A stretch of DNA of 9,053 bases from DASQBT01 sp035635075 (lineage in GTDB: Bacteria; Pseudomonadota; Gammaproteobacteria; Burkholderiales; Thiobacillaceae). The stretch is from positions 1-9,053 of the forward strand of contig DASQBT010000201.1 of NCBI GenBank assembly GCA_035635075.1. The letters run 5' to 3'. The notes beneath the pieces were generated by a model that did not search any database, was not told where the DNA came from, and saw only the letters and a list, made by a program, of their open reading frames with translations. Shown piece after piece: positions 1-7,204 of the stretch; the stretch's first letter is position 1; every line of letters begins with the position of its first letter. Both the position numbers and the translations under genes were made by a program.

Positions 1-533
1 AAGTCGCACGGCTCTACACCGAGGGGGACTTTTTAGAGCGGGTAAAGGCGACTTTTGCCGGTGACTTTACGCTGGTTTTCCACCTGAGTCCTCCACTCTT
101 CGCCAAGCCCGATCCGGTCACGGGCATCGCACACAAGCGGACTTATCGCAGCCGGTGGATAATGCCGCTTTTCAAGTGCCTGGCAAAACTCAAAGGATTA
201 CGCGGCACCCCCTTCGATCTCTTCGGCTACCGGGAAGAGCGCCAGCTCGAACGGCGCTTGATTAGCGACTACGAACACGTCATGGAAGAACTACTGACGG
301 GCTTGGAGGCCCGCAATTATGAGACTGCGGTGGAGATTGCGACGCTCCCTGAGCAGATCCGGGGTTACGGTCACATTAAGCGCCGCTACTGTGAACACGC
401 CAAGAGCCGTAAGGCAGAGTTGCTGGCCATGTTCCAGCAAGGCGGGAAGCCCGGTGAGAAACCACGTGAGGCCAGCCTGGAGGGTCGCCAACGGCATAGT
501 TCCCTCCTGGAAGCCGGTTCTGGCGGGACTTGA
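1..533 (+). CDS. Indolepyruvate:ferredoxin oxidoreductase family protein, C-terminal end (5' partial)
   Basis: The reading frame is open from base 3 and ends at TGA 531-533, giving 176 residues of a protein that starts outside the window. The track VARLYTEGDFLERVKATF, then LVFHLSPPLFAKPDP, KGLRGTPFDLFGY and the helical end with LPEQIRGYGHIK is the pattern I know from the C-terminus of the long, fused proteobacterial indolepyruvate ferredoxin oxidoreductases (a region called DUF6537, from memory). In the family these proteins, usually over 1,100 residues, decarboxylate arylpyruvates from aromatic amino acids to aryl-acetyl-CoA with ferredoxin as electron acceptor, in the cytoplasm. The thiamine diphosphate and gamma domains are not in the window, so activity cannot be judged. 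An ATG at 162 is internal, because family-like sequence continues upstream of it. The last 30 or so residues, rich in G, E, R and S, look like a non-conserved tail. Confidence 0.85.
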   Translation, partial: VARLYTEGDFLERVKATFAGDFTLVFHLSPPLFAKPDPVTGIAHKRTYRSRWIMPLFKCLAKLKGLRGTPFDLFGYREERQLERRLISDYEHVMEELLTGLEARNYETAVEIATLPEQIRGYGHIKRRYCEHAKSRKAELLAMFQQGGKPGEKPREASLEGRQRHSSLLEAGSGGT

Positions 534-550
534 GGCGGCAGGTAGTGCCC

Positions 551-578
551 TAAAAAGGCGGTTTGACTATTCGCCGCC
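551..578 (-). terminator. Possible intrinsic terminator read on the - strand
   Basis: Read on the - strand this is GGCGG, a 12-nt loop, CCGCC, then TTTTTA directly after the stem, which is the form of a Rho-independent terminator. On the + strand the hairpin has the A-run before it and only a weak ACGACTTTCC after it, so it is a poor terminator for the oxidoreductase gene just upstream. The stem is only 5 bp, and no - strand gene needing termination is seen nearby. Confidence 0.3.
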
Positions 579-713
579 ACGACTTTCCTGAGAAGATGTC
601 CGTTGCTAAGCGTAGCGCTAACACCGTTGCGATTGAGATAGTGTTCCTATATCGGTTGTGGAATTTCCCCTCCTTTCCTCGAAATAAACGAATGCCATAG
701 GACCCTGTTGTCC

Positions 714-2843
714 ATGCGTACTTGGCTTTTTTCCCTGTTGCTGCCAATGTTGCTTTCGGGTTGCGGTGAGGTCTGGAACGACCCCTATCCGCGCGAGAGT
801 GTGAGCCCGAATACCCTTTACACGGTGTTTGAAGAGCGTCCCAAGCACCTGGATCCGGCGCGTTCGTACAGCAGCAATGAGGTAGAGTTTACCGGGCAGA
901 TATACGAACCGCCGCTGCAATATCATTTCCTCAAGCGACCCTATACCTTGGAACCGTTGGCAGCGACGGCCATGCCCGTGGTACGTTACTGGGACAAGGA
1001 TGGGCGCGAATTGTCCGCAGACAGCCCGCCGGAAGCCATCACGCGCACTACTTATGACATCACCATTAAGCCGGGCATCCGCTACCAACCGCATGCGGCG
1101 TTTGCCGTGCTGCCGGACGGCAGGCCGCGCTATCTCGGGCTTACAGCGCATGACCTTGAGGAGGTTAATACGCTGGGGGATTTCTTACACACCGGCACGC
1201 GCGAGCTTACGGCCGAGGATTATGTGTACGAGATCAAGCGGCTGGCCAGCCCGCGCCTCAATTCGCCAATTTTTGGCCTGATGAGCGAATATATCGAGGG
1301 GCTAGATGAGTTGAACCGGCGATTGGTAGAAACGGCCAAGTCGCTCCCGAAAGCGGCATGGCTCGACCTTCGTCCGTATGAGTTGGCCGGTGCCCAAGTC
1401 ACAGGGCAATACAGCTTCCGTATTACCCTTAAGGCGCACTACCCGCAATTTATCTACTGGCTGGCCATGCCTTTTTTTGCTCCCATTCCCTGGGAGGCGG
1501 AGCGCTTCTATGCGCAGCCCGGGATGGCGGAACGCAACCTCAACCTCGATGGCTTTCCAGTGGGAACCGGGCCCTTCATGCTCAGTGAGAATGATCCCAA
1601 CCGGCGCCTGGTGCTGACACGGAATCCCAACTTTCATGGCGAGACCTATCCGACCGAAGGCGAGGTGGGTGATGCCGAAAAAGGCCTGCTGGCCGATGCG
1701 GGAAAGCCGTTGCCGTTGATTGATCGGGCGGTGTTCACCCTGGAAAAGGAAGAGATTCCGCAATGGAACAAGTTCCTCCAAGGCTACTACGACACCTCCG
1801 GCATCAGTTCGGACAACTTCGACCAGGCTGTGCAGTTCTCGCCCGAAGGCGAAGCCGACCTCACACCCGACATGAAGCAAATGGGTATCCGGCTGGTGAC
1901 TGCCATCACCACGTCCAGCCACTATATGGGTTTCAACATGAAAGACCCTGTGGTCGGCCATCTCGGCGGCGAGGCAGCGCGCAAGCTACGGCAGGCAATT
2001 TCCATCGCGGTGGATTACGAGGAATTCATTTCGATTTTCCTCAATGGTCGCGGCATTGCCGCCCAGGGCGCGCTACCGCCCGGCATATTCGGCTACAAGG
2101 ACGAGATCAATCCGGTCGTGTATGCTTCCCCCGGCAAGCGCCGCAGCCTGGACGAGGCCAGACAACTGCTGGCTGAAGCCGGCTATCCCCATGGGCGCAA
2201 CGCTAAAACTGGCGAACCCCTGGTGCTGTATTTTGATACGGCGGCCACCGGGCCCGACGTCAAGTCACGGCTGGACTGGCTCATCAAGCAGTTCAGAAAA
2301 CTCGATATCCAACTGGTGATTCGTGCCACCGATTACAACCGCTTCCAGGACAAGATGCTGCAGGGCAATGTGCAAATTTTCGAGTGGGGCTGGAATGCCG
2401 ACTATCCTGACCCGGAAAATTTTCTCTTTCTGCTGTACGGCCCCAATGCCAAGGCCGGCAGGAACGGCGAAAACGCCGCCAATTACAGCAACCCAGAATT
2501 TGACCGCCTGTTCGTGCAGATGAAGGGCATGGCCAACGGACCGCCACGGCAGCACGTCATCGACCGCATGACGGCACTGCTGCGTGAGGATGCGCCCTGG
2601 CTGTTCGGTTTCCATCCCAAAAGTTTCAGCCTGCAGCATGCCTGGGTGGGCAATGTGAAACCCAACCTCATGGCCAACAACACACTTAAATACCAGCGCA
2701 TCGACCCCGTGCGGCGGGCGCAGCAACGCGCAGCCTGGAATCGTCCAGTGCTGTGGCCTTTTGTGCTGGCGGCGCTCATTCTGGCCGCCCTGATCTGGCC
2801 TGCCTGGCGGCAGTATCGTCGGCATGAGGAGGATAGGGCTTGA
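714..2843 (+). CDS. Peptide/oligopeptide ABC transporter substrate-binding lipoprotein (SBP family 5) with C-terminal membrane helix
   Basis: This is the periplasmic capture subunit of the importer encoded by the next three genes. From ATG 714 it has 709 residues. The N-terminus MRTWLFSLLLPMLLSGC is a short lipoprotein signal with lipobox LSGC, so lipidation at C17 is expected. The rest follows the family 5 (OppA/DppA/YejA) fold: VGTGPF at 283-288, RNPNFHG at 303-309 and NADYPDPENF at 561-570, near the usual family positions. Residues 679-698 form a hydrophobic helix (VLWPFVLAALILAALIWPAW) followed by a basic RQYRR tail, which binding proteins normally lack. At about 709 residues it is longer than typical OppA/YejA (roughly 540-610). 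An in-frame TTG at 708 lies 5 nt after AGGA 699-702, against 11 nt for ATG 714; either could be used and the signal peptide is the same. The substrate is not readable from sequence; peptides are the likeliest class. Confidence 0.9.
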   Translation: MRTWLFSLLLPMLLSGCGEVWNDPYPRESVSPNTLYTVFEERPKHLDPARSYSSNEVEFTGQIYEPPLQYHFLKRPYTLEPLAATAMPVVRYWDKDGRELSADSPPEAITRTTYDITIKPGIRYQPHAAFAVLPDGRPRYLGLTAHDLEEVNTLGDFLHTGTRELTAEDYVYEIKRLASPRLNSPIFGLMSEYIEGLDELNRRLVETAKSLPKAAWLDLRPYELAGAQVTGQYSFRITLKAHYPQFIYWLAMPFFAPIPWEAERFYAQPGMAERNLNLDGFPVGTGPFMLSENDPNRRLVLTRNPNFHGETYPTEGEVGDAEKGLLADAGKPLPLIDRAVFTLEKEEIPQWNKFLQGYYDTSGISSDNFDQAVQFSPEGEADLTPDMKQMGIRLVTAITTSSHYMGFNMKDPVVGHLGGEAARKLRQAISIAVDYEEFISIFLNGRGIAAQGALPPGIFGYKDEINPVVYASPGKRRSLDEARQLLAEAGYPHGRNAKTGEPLVLYFDTAATGPDVKSRLDWLIKQFRKLDIQLVIRATDYNRFQDKMLQGNVQIFEWGWNADYPDPENFLFLLYGPNAKAGRNGENAANYSNPEFDRLFVQMKGMANGPPRQHVIDRMTALLREDAPWLFGFHPKSFSLQHAWVGNVKPNLMANNTLKYQRIDPVRRAQQRAAWNRPVLWPFVLAALILAALIWPAWRQYRRHEEDRA
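2828..2842 (+). promoter_or_regulatory. Ribosome binding site deciding a TTG start
   Basis: GGAGGA at 2828-2833 lies 6 nt before TTG 2840-2842, inside the 3' end of the binding-protein gene. The strong site with ideal spacing supports TTG as the true start of the first permease; the encoded IRYFLRRLLYTFPM is a typical OppB/YejB-like beginning. The TTG shares two bases with the upstream TGA stop (TTGA), which suggests coupled translation. Confidence 0.7.
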
Positions 2844-3817
2844 TCCGCTACTTCCTGCGCCGCCTGCTGTATACCTTCCCGATGCTGATCGGCGTGAATC
2901 TGATCACCTTTTTCCTGTTTTTTGTGGTCAACACGCCGGACAACATGGCACGGATTCACTTGGGCGTGAAGCACGTCACGCCGCAGGCCATCGAACAATG
3001 GAAGGCTGAACACGGGTATGACAAGCCGCTTTTCCTCAACCGCGAGCAAAGCGGTCTTAAATCGCTAACTGATACCTTGTTTGTGGAGCGCTCGCTCAAG
3101 CTGTTCGCTTTTGATTTCGGCCGGGCGGATGACGGACGCGACATTGCCCGTGATATCAAAACGCGCCTGTGGCCCTCGCTGGCGATTGCCTTGCCGGTGT
3201 TTGTCATCGGTCTCATGGTCAACATTACTACCGCGCTGCTGATGATTTTCTACCGCGGTACCCGGCTTGAATATTCAGGCGTCGCCGGGCTGATTACGCT
3301 GATGTCGATTTCAGGTCTGTTCTACATCATTGCGGGGCAGTACTTCATTGCCAAGCTCTGGCAATGGTCACCCATTTCCGGCTATGACGACGGGATCGGC
3401 GCCTTTAAGTTTATCCTGTTGCCCGTACTCGTTTCGGTGGTAGCGGGTATAGGCAGCGGGGCGCGCTGGTATCGGACGATATTCCTGGAGGAAATCGGCA
3501 AAGATTATGTGCGCACGGCACGCGCCAAAGGACTCTCCGAATTGCGCGTGCTGTTCCGTCATGTGTTAAAGAACGGCCTCATCCCTATCCTGACCGGCGC
3601 GGTAGTGGTGCTACCGCTGCTGTTCACCGGTAGCCTGGTGACGGAATCCTTTTTCGGGATCCCGGGCCTCGGCAGCTACACCATAGACGCCATCCGGGCG
3701 CAGGATTTCGCCATTGTCCAGGCGATGGTGTTTCTCGGCTCGGTACTCTACATCATCGGCCTGCTGCTGACCGATATTTCCTACGCGCTGGTTGACCCGA
3801 GGGTGCGCCTCACATGA
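2840..3817 (+). CDS. Peptide ABC transporter permease, OppB/DppB/YejB-like
   Basis: This inner-membrane permease has 325 residues, near the size usual for DppB and a little under YejB. It starts at a TTG overlapping the previous stop. Hydrophobic segments lie at about 10-30, 113-136, 147-169, 189-206, 247-267 and 291-312, matching the six-helix binding-protein-dependent transport fold. The cytoplasmic coupling (EAA) loop reads DYVRTARAKGLSELRVLFRH at 222-241; this is the surface that docks on the ATPase. VTESFFGIPGLGSY at 267-280 and the ending YALVDPRVRL are hallmarks of the OppB/DppB branch. The region 31-112 should be the periplasmic loop between helices 1 and 2. It presumably pairs with the second permease downstream to form the channel. 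The four-gene order (binding protein, permease, permease, fused ATPase) is that of yejABEF, but sequence alone does not fix the substrate. Confidence 0.93.
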   Translation: MIRYFLRRLLYTFPMLIGVNLITFFLFFVVNTPDNMARIHLGVKHVTPQAIEQWKAEHGYDKPLFLNREQSGLKSLTDTLFVERSLKLFAFDFGRADDGRDIARDIKTRLWPSLAIALPVFVIGLMVNITTALLMIFYRGTRLEYSGVAGLITLMSISGLFYIIAGQYFIAKLWQWSPISGYDDGIGAFKFILLPVLVSVVAGIGSGARWYRTIFLEEIGKDYVRTARAKGLSELRVLFRHVLKNGLIPILTGAVVVLPLLFTGSLVTESFFGIPGLGSYTIDAIRAQDFAIVQAMVFLGSVLYIIGLLLTDISYALVDPRVRLT

Positions 3818-5223
3818 GCTTCCAGCCGGTTCTGCTGTGGACGGATGTCCTGATCTGGCTGCTAGCGCTGGCCAGCGTCGGTCTCGCCTGGTCTATCATC
3901 CGCACCCCGGTGTGGCGTTCCGCCTGGCACAAGGTATTGCAGCGGCCTATGGGCATGGCGTCGCTGGTGGTGCTGGCTGCCTTTGGGCTGGTAGGCCTGG
4001 CCGACAGCCTGCATTATCGGGGAAGGCTCGACAACGGCCAGCTGGATGTGGAAGTGAAAAGCGGGCTTGATCGCGCACTGGCGCCGCTCACCGCACAAAC
4101 CGAGCGCACCTACTCGGCCCCGCTTGCCACACATGCTCAGGCCAAGGAAACCATCGCGAAGCCCGATGGCCGCCCGGTGCGGGAAACTCCGCGTCTGCAA
4201 TTTGGCGGTGCGCAGCTGGCGGATCCGGAAAAGGACTGGGCGAGGGACGTCTTTTCGCGCACGGCGATAGGACTCGGCTTGGGCCTGTTGGCCAGCCTAA
4301 TAGTTGCCGGCTTGCTGGCTTTTGCCCTGAGCATGCTCAGGCGGTACGACTTGATTCATGCTTTTTCACGCCTGTGGCAGCCGCGAAAAACCGATCTCGC
4401 CTGGCGCAGCTTACTGGTGACTGCCACGCTGCTTCTGCTGGCCGCGGGCGTAATGGCCAGCCTGGCGGGCGGCTACCATGTGCTGGGCACTGACAAGGTG
4501 GGCCAAGACGTCCTCTACCAAACCTTGAAGAGCATACGCACGGGGCTGCTTATCGGCACGCTGACGACGCTGGTGACCTTACCGGTAGCCATAGCCCTGG
4601 GTCTGCTGGCTGGCTATTTCCGCGGCTGGGTGGATGACGTCATCCAATATGTTTACACCACGCTCAATTCCATTCCTTGGGTGCTGCTGGTGGCGGCAGC
4701 AGTGCTCATCGTGCAGGTGTTCATCGAACAGCATGAGAGCAGTTTTTCCTCGGCGGCCGAACGCGCGGATGTGCGTCTGCTGGCCCTGTGCCTCATTATT
4801 GGCCTAACCGGCTGGACGGGGCTGGCACGGCTACTGCGCGCTGAAACCCTCAAGCTCAGGGAGCTTGATTATGTGACCGCGGCGCGTGCCTTTGGAGTGA
4901 GTGGCCCCCGCATCCTGCTGCGGCATATCCTGCCTAACGTGCAGCACCTCATTCTGATTTCGGTGGTAATGGACTTCTCCGAGCTGGTACTGGCTGAGGC
5001 CATCCTATCTTATGTGGGGGTAGGCGTAGACCCGGTAATGAACAGCTGGGGCAACATGATCAATGCAGCGCGGCTGGAACTGGCGCGGGAGCCGGTGGTG
5101 TGGTGGCCGCTGCTGGCCGCTTTCGGTTTCATGTTTACGCTGGTGCTGGCGGCCAACCTCTTTGCCGACGTGGTACGGGACGCGTTCGATCCCCGTACTA
5201 CTAGCGGGGAAGCCAGATCATGA
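3814..5223 (+). CDS. Peptide ABC transporter permease, OppC/DppC/YejE-like, enlarged
   Basis: This is the second channel subunit, 469 residues, starting at ATG that overlaps the previous stop (ATGA); GAGGG at 3799-3803 is a usable ribosome binding site 10 nt upstream. The C-terminal half is canonical: HVLGTDKVGQDVLYQTL at 222-238 matches the HxLGTDxxGxD signature of OppC-like permeases, and the EAA coupling loop LDYVTAARAFGVSGPRILLR lies at 351-370. AEAILSYVGVGV at 394-405 and the ending DAFDPR are also typical. OppC/DppC/YejE are about 300-340 residues. The extra length is in the N-terminal half: hydrophobic segments at about 8-28 and 48-66, a polar stretch at 67-149, then further segments at about 150-176 and 197-218 before the LGTD motif. 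This suggests additional helices and an enlarged loop. No frameshift is apparent; the frame is continuous. Confidence 0.92.
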   Translation: MSFQPVLLWTDVLIWLLALASVGLAWSIIRTPVWRSAWHKVLQRPMGMASLVVLAAFGLVGLADSLHYRGRLDNGQLDVEVKSGLDRALAPLTAQTERTYSAPLATHAQAKETIAKPDGRPVRETPRLQFGGAQLADPEKDWARDVFSRTAIGLGLGLLASLIVAGLLAFALSMLRRYDLIHAFSRLWQPRKTDLAWRSLLVTATLLLLAAGVMASLAGGYHVLGTDKVGQDVLYQTLKSIRTGLLIGTLTTLVTLPVAIALGLLAGYFRGWVDDVIQYVYTTLNSIPWVLLVAAAVLIVQVFIEQHESSFSSAAERADVRLLALCLIIGLTGWTGLARLLRAETLKLRELDYVTAARAFGVSGPRILLRHILPNVQHLILISVVMDFSELVLAEAILSYVGVGVDPVMNSWGNMINAARLELAREPVVWWPLLAAFGFMFTLVLAANLFADVVRDAFDPRTTSGEARS

Positions 5224-7001
5224 GCCTGCTCCAGGTGGAAAATATCAGCGTACGCCTGGGCGATAGTGTTCCGGTGGACGGGATGAGTTTCACCATTGCT
5301 GCTGGCGAAACTTTTGCGCTGCTAGGCGAATCCGGATCAGGCAAGTCCATGACCGCGCTGGCGTTGATGCGTCTGCTGCCAGCGGGTGGACGCCTTGTCA
5401 ACGGCCAAGTCAGTTTTGATGGGCAATTGCTCGGGGCGCTGCCCGAGTCGCGGATGCGCACCCTGCGCGGGCGCAGCATGGCGATGATTTTCCAGGAGCC
5501 GCAGACTTCGCTCAACCCCGTGCTCACCATAGGCGAACAGATTGCCGAAGCGCTGCCTGCAGGCAGGCCACGCCGTGAGCAAAAAAGAGCAGTAATCCGG
5601 CTGCTGGAGGAAGTCGGCATTTCCGATCCCGCAACGCGCATCCACAGCTATCCGTTTGAACTATCCGGCGGACAGAAACAGCGCGTCATGATCGCTCAGG
5701 CGCTGGCTGGGTGCCCAAAACTGCTGATCGCCGACGAGCCCACCACGGCACTCGATGTCACGCGGCAGGCGCAAATACTGCAACTTATCAAGGGGCTTGC
5801 TCGCGAACGCGGCATGGCGCTGATGCTGATCACCCATGACCTGGGTGTTGCCCGCTACATGGCCGATCGTGTCGGCATCATTTACGCGGGGCAACTGCTA
5901 GAGAGCTTACCGGTTGACAGGGAAATCGGCCTGGAACGGGCTTTTCACCCCTACACGCGCAAGCTGATGGCCGCTGTCCCCAGCCTGCAGCGCGCCGGCG
6001 AAAGGCTTGCTGCCATTCCCGGTCGCGTGCCGCCGCTGAACCAACCCTTTGCCGGTTGCCGCTTTGCCGATCGTTGCGCCCAGGCGTTCGCACCCTGCGC
6101 CGCTACGCCGCCGCAGTGGAGCCAGCTTGGCGAGGGTCATGCCGTGCGCTGCCATCTTGTCGCGTACCCGGACACCGCCCGGAAAATCGAGGCGGCTGAA
6201 CCGCTGGAAATTATCGCCGCGAGCCATGCGCCAGTGCTCGCCGTGCGTGACCTTGCCGTGACCTATAACCAGCGTACCAGCCAGCTGTCTGGCAAGCAGC
6301 GCGTCCATGCCGTGGCTGGCATCAGTTTTGAGCTGGCGGCGGGTGAAACCCTGGCGCTGGTGGGCGAGTCCGGCTGCGGCAAAACTACCGCGGCCAAGGC
6401 CATTCTGGGTTTGACACCGGTCAGCAGCGGCAAAGTGGAAGTAGACGGACACGATATCACGGGACTTTCTGAGCGCCGTTTCAAGCCCTTCCGACGATTG
6501 GCGCAAATCGTCTTCCAGGATCCTTACAGTTCACTCAATCCCAGGATGCGGGTGGGTGATATTCTGCAAGAGGGTTTGACGACGCTGGCTGTGGGCGAGG
6601 CATCTGGCCGCCGACAGGCCATTGCCACCTTGCTGGAAAAAGTTGGCTTGGACTCCGAGGCGATCACCCGATACCCGCACGAATTCTCGGGTGGACAACG
6701 GCAGCGCATCGCCATTGCACGGGCACTGGCGGTCAAACCCAAAGTGCTGATCTGCGATGAGCCCACCTCGGCCCTGGATGTTTCGGTGCAGGCCCAAATA
6801 CTCAATCTTCTGGCCGACTTGCAGCGTGAAGGAGGCTTGGCCATGCTGTTCATCACCCATAACCTGGCTGCCGTGGGGTATCTTGCACACCGTGTGGCGG
6901 TGATGAAAGCGGGGAAGATAGTCGAAGTGGGTCCCACCCGCGACATTCTGACCCGGCCGCAGCATCCCTACACGCAGGACTTACTGGCGTCAGTGGTGTA
7001 A
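5220..7001 (+). CDS. Fused dual-domain peptide ABC transporter ATPase, YejF-like
   Basis: A 593-residue protein with two complete nucleotide-binding domains in one chain, doing the job that OppD and OppF share. Domain 1: Walker A GESGSGKS 36-43, Q-loop Q92, signature LSGGQ 148-152, Walker B LLIADEP 168-174 with E173, switch H206. Domain 2: Walker A GESGCGKT 382-389, Q-loop Q433, signature FSGGQ 489-493, Walker B VLICDEP 509-515 with E514, switch H547. All catalytic residues are present in both halves, so two active sites are expected. Between them is the oligopeptide-transporter C-terminal segment starting HPYTRKL near 243, with cysteines C280, C286, C293 and C311. The second half ends soon after HPYTQDL without such a cluster. 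The ATG overlaps the permease stop (ATGA), with GGGGA 9 nt upstream. It should act at the cytoplasmic face of the inner membrane, driving the two permeases. YejF is about 530 residues, so this one is slightly longer. Confidence 0.95.
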   Translation: MSLLQVENISVRLGDSVPVDGMSFTIAAGETFALLGESGSGKSMTALALMRLLPAGGRLVNGQVSFDGQLLGALPESRMRTLRGRSMAMIFQEPQTSLNPVLTIGEQIAEALPAGRPRREQKRAVIRLLEEVGISDPATRIHSYPFELSGGQKQRVMIAQALAGCPKLLIADEPTTALDVTRQAQILQLIKGLARERGMALMLITHDLGVARYMADRVGIIYAGQLLESLPVDREIGLERAFHPYTRKLMAAVPSLQRAGERLAAIPGRVPPLNQPFAGCRFADRCAQAFAPCAATPPQWSQLGEGHAVRCHLVAYPDTARKIEAAEPLEIIAASHAPVLAVRDLAVTYNQRTSQLSGKQRVHAVAGISFELAAGETLALVGESGCGKTTAAKAILGLTPVSSGKVEVDGHDITGLSERRFKPFRRLAQIVFQDPYSSLNPRMRVGDILQEGLTTLAVGEASGRRQAIATLLEKVGLDSEAITRYPHEFSGGQRQRIAIARALAVKPKVLICDEPTSALDVSVQAQILNLLADLQREGGLAMLFITHNLAAVGYLAHRVAVMKAGKIVEVGPTRDILTRPQHPYTQDLLASVV

Positions 7002-7031
7002 CAGAGCCGACGGAACTGCCAGATGAGAGGG

Positions 7032-7052
7032 AAAAACGGTCTGCCGCCAGAC
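7032..7052 (-). terminator. Possible intrinsic terminator read on the - strand
   Basis: Read on the - strand: GTCTG, loop GCGG, CAGAC, then CGTTTTTC. The stem is a perfect 5 bp with a tetraloop and a U-run two bases later. On the + strand nothing U-rich follows the hairpin, so it does not explain the end of the ABC transporter transcript. There is no - strand gene to its right that I can support. Confidence 0.3.
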
Positions 7053-7190
7053 AACGCTATTCGTTGGCCACCTCAAGCCCCGTGAGGGTAGCCGAACCGT
7101 GCTTGGAAAAAATTAATGCCACAGAACCCCCAGTTTCCTGAGCTCTCGTTCAATCGCTCTTTTAAGGGAATTCAACTATTCCACCGTCCT

Positions 7191-7204
7191 GAGGAGATCG
7201 CATG
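7191..7204 (+). promoter_or_regulatory. Ribosome binding site of the metallopeptidase gene
   Basis: GAGGAG at 7191-7196 lies 5 nt before ATG 7202-7204. This strong site fixes the start of the peptidase and places the signal peptide at the true N-terminus. I found no convincing promoter in 7002-7190, although the 200-bp gap leaves room for one. Confidence 0.7.

Noticed and set aside
319..591. 90-codon + strand frame overlapping the end of the oxidoreductase gene
   Set aside because: It is out of frame with the recognised C-terminal domain, and its arginine-rich, low-complexity translation is typical of a shadow frame.
609..620. Palindrome TAGCGCTA and nearby AGCG/CGCT arms
   Set aside because: Too short to separate from chance; no second copy in the other gap to suggest an operator.
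627..653. Possible promoter TTGCGA, 15 nt, TATATC before the binding-protein gene
   Set aside because: The spacing is too short and both boxes are imperfect. A promoter somewhere in 534-700 is likely, but this match is not strong enough to annotate.
618..1151. 177-codon open frame on the - strand reaching into the gap before the operon
   Set aside because: Most of it is antisense to the binding-protein gene, and no plausible domain was seen in it.
1302..1961. 219-codon open frame on the - strand
   Set aside because: It lies wholly inside the binding-protein gene, whose product matches a known family along its length. The translation shows no recognisable domain and is explained by GC-rich codon structure.
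7095..7190. Possible promoter elements before the metallopeptidase (TTGGAA, TTAATG, TTCAAC)
   Set aside because: No pair has acceptable -35/-10 spacing, and I saw no sigma-54 type GG/GC pair.
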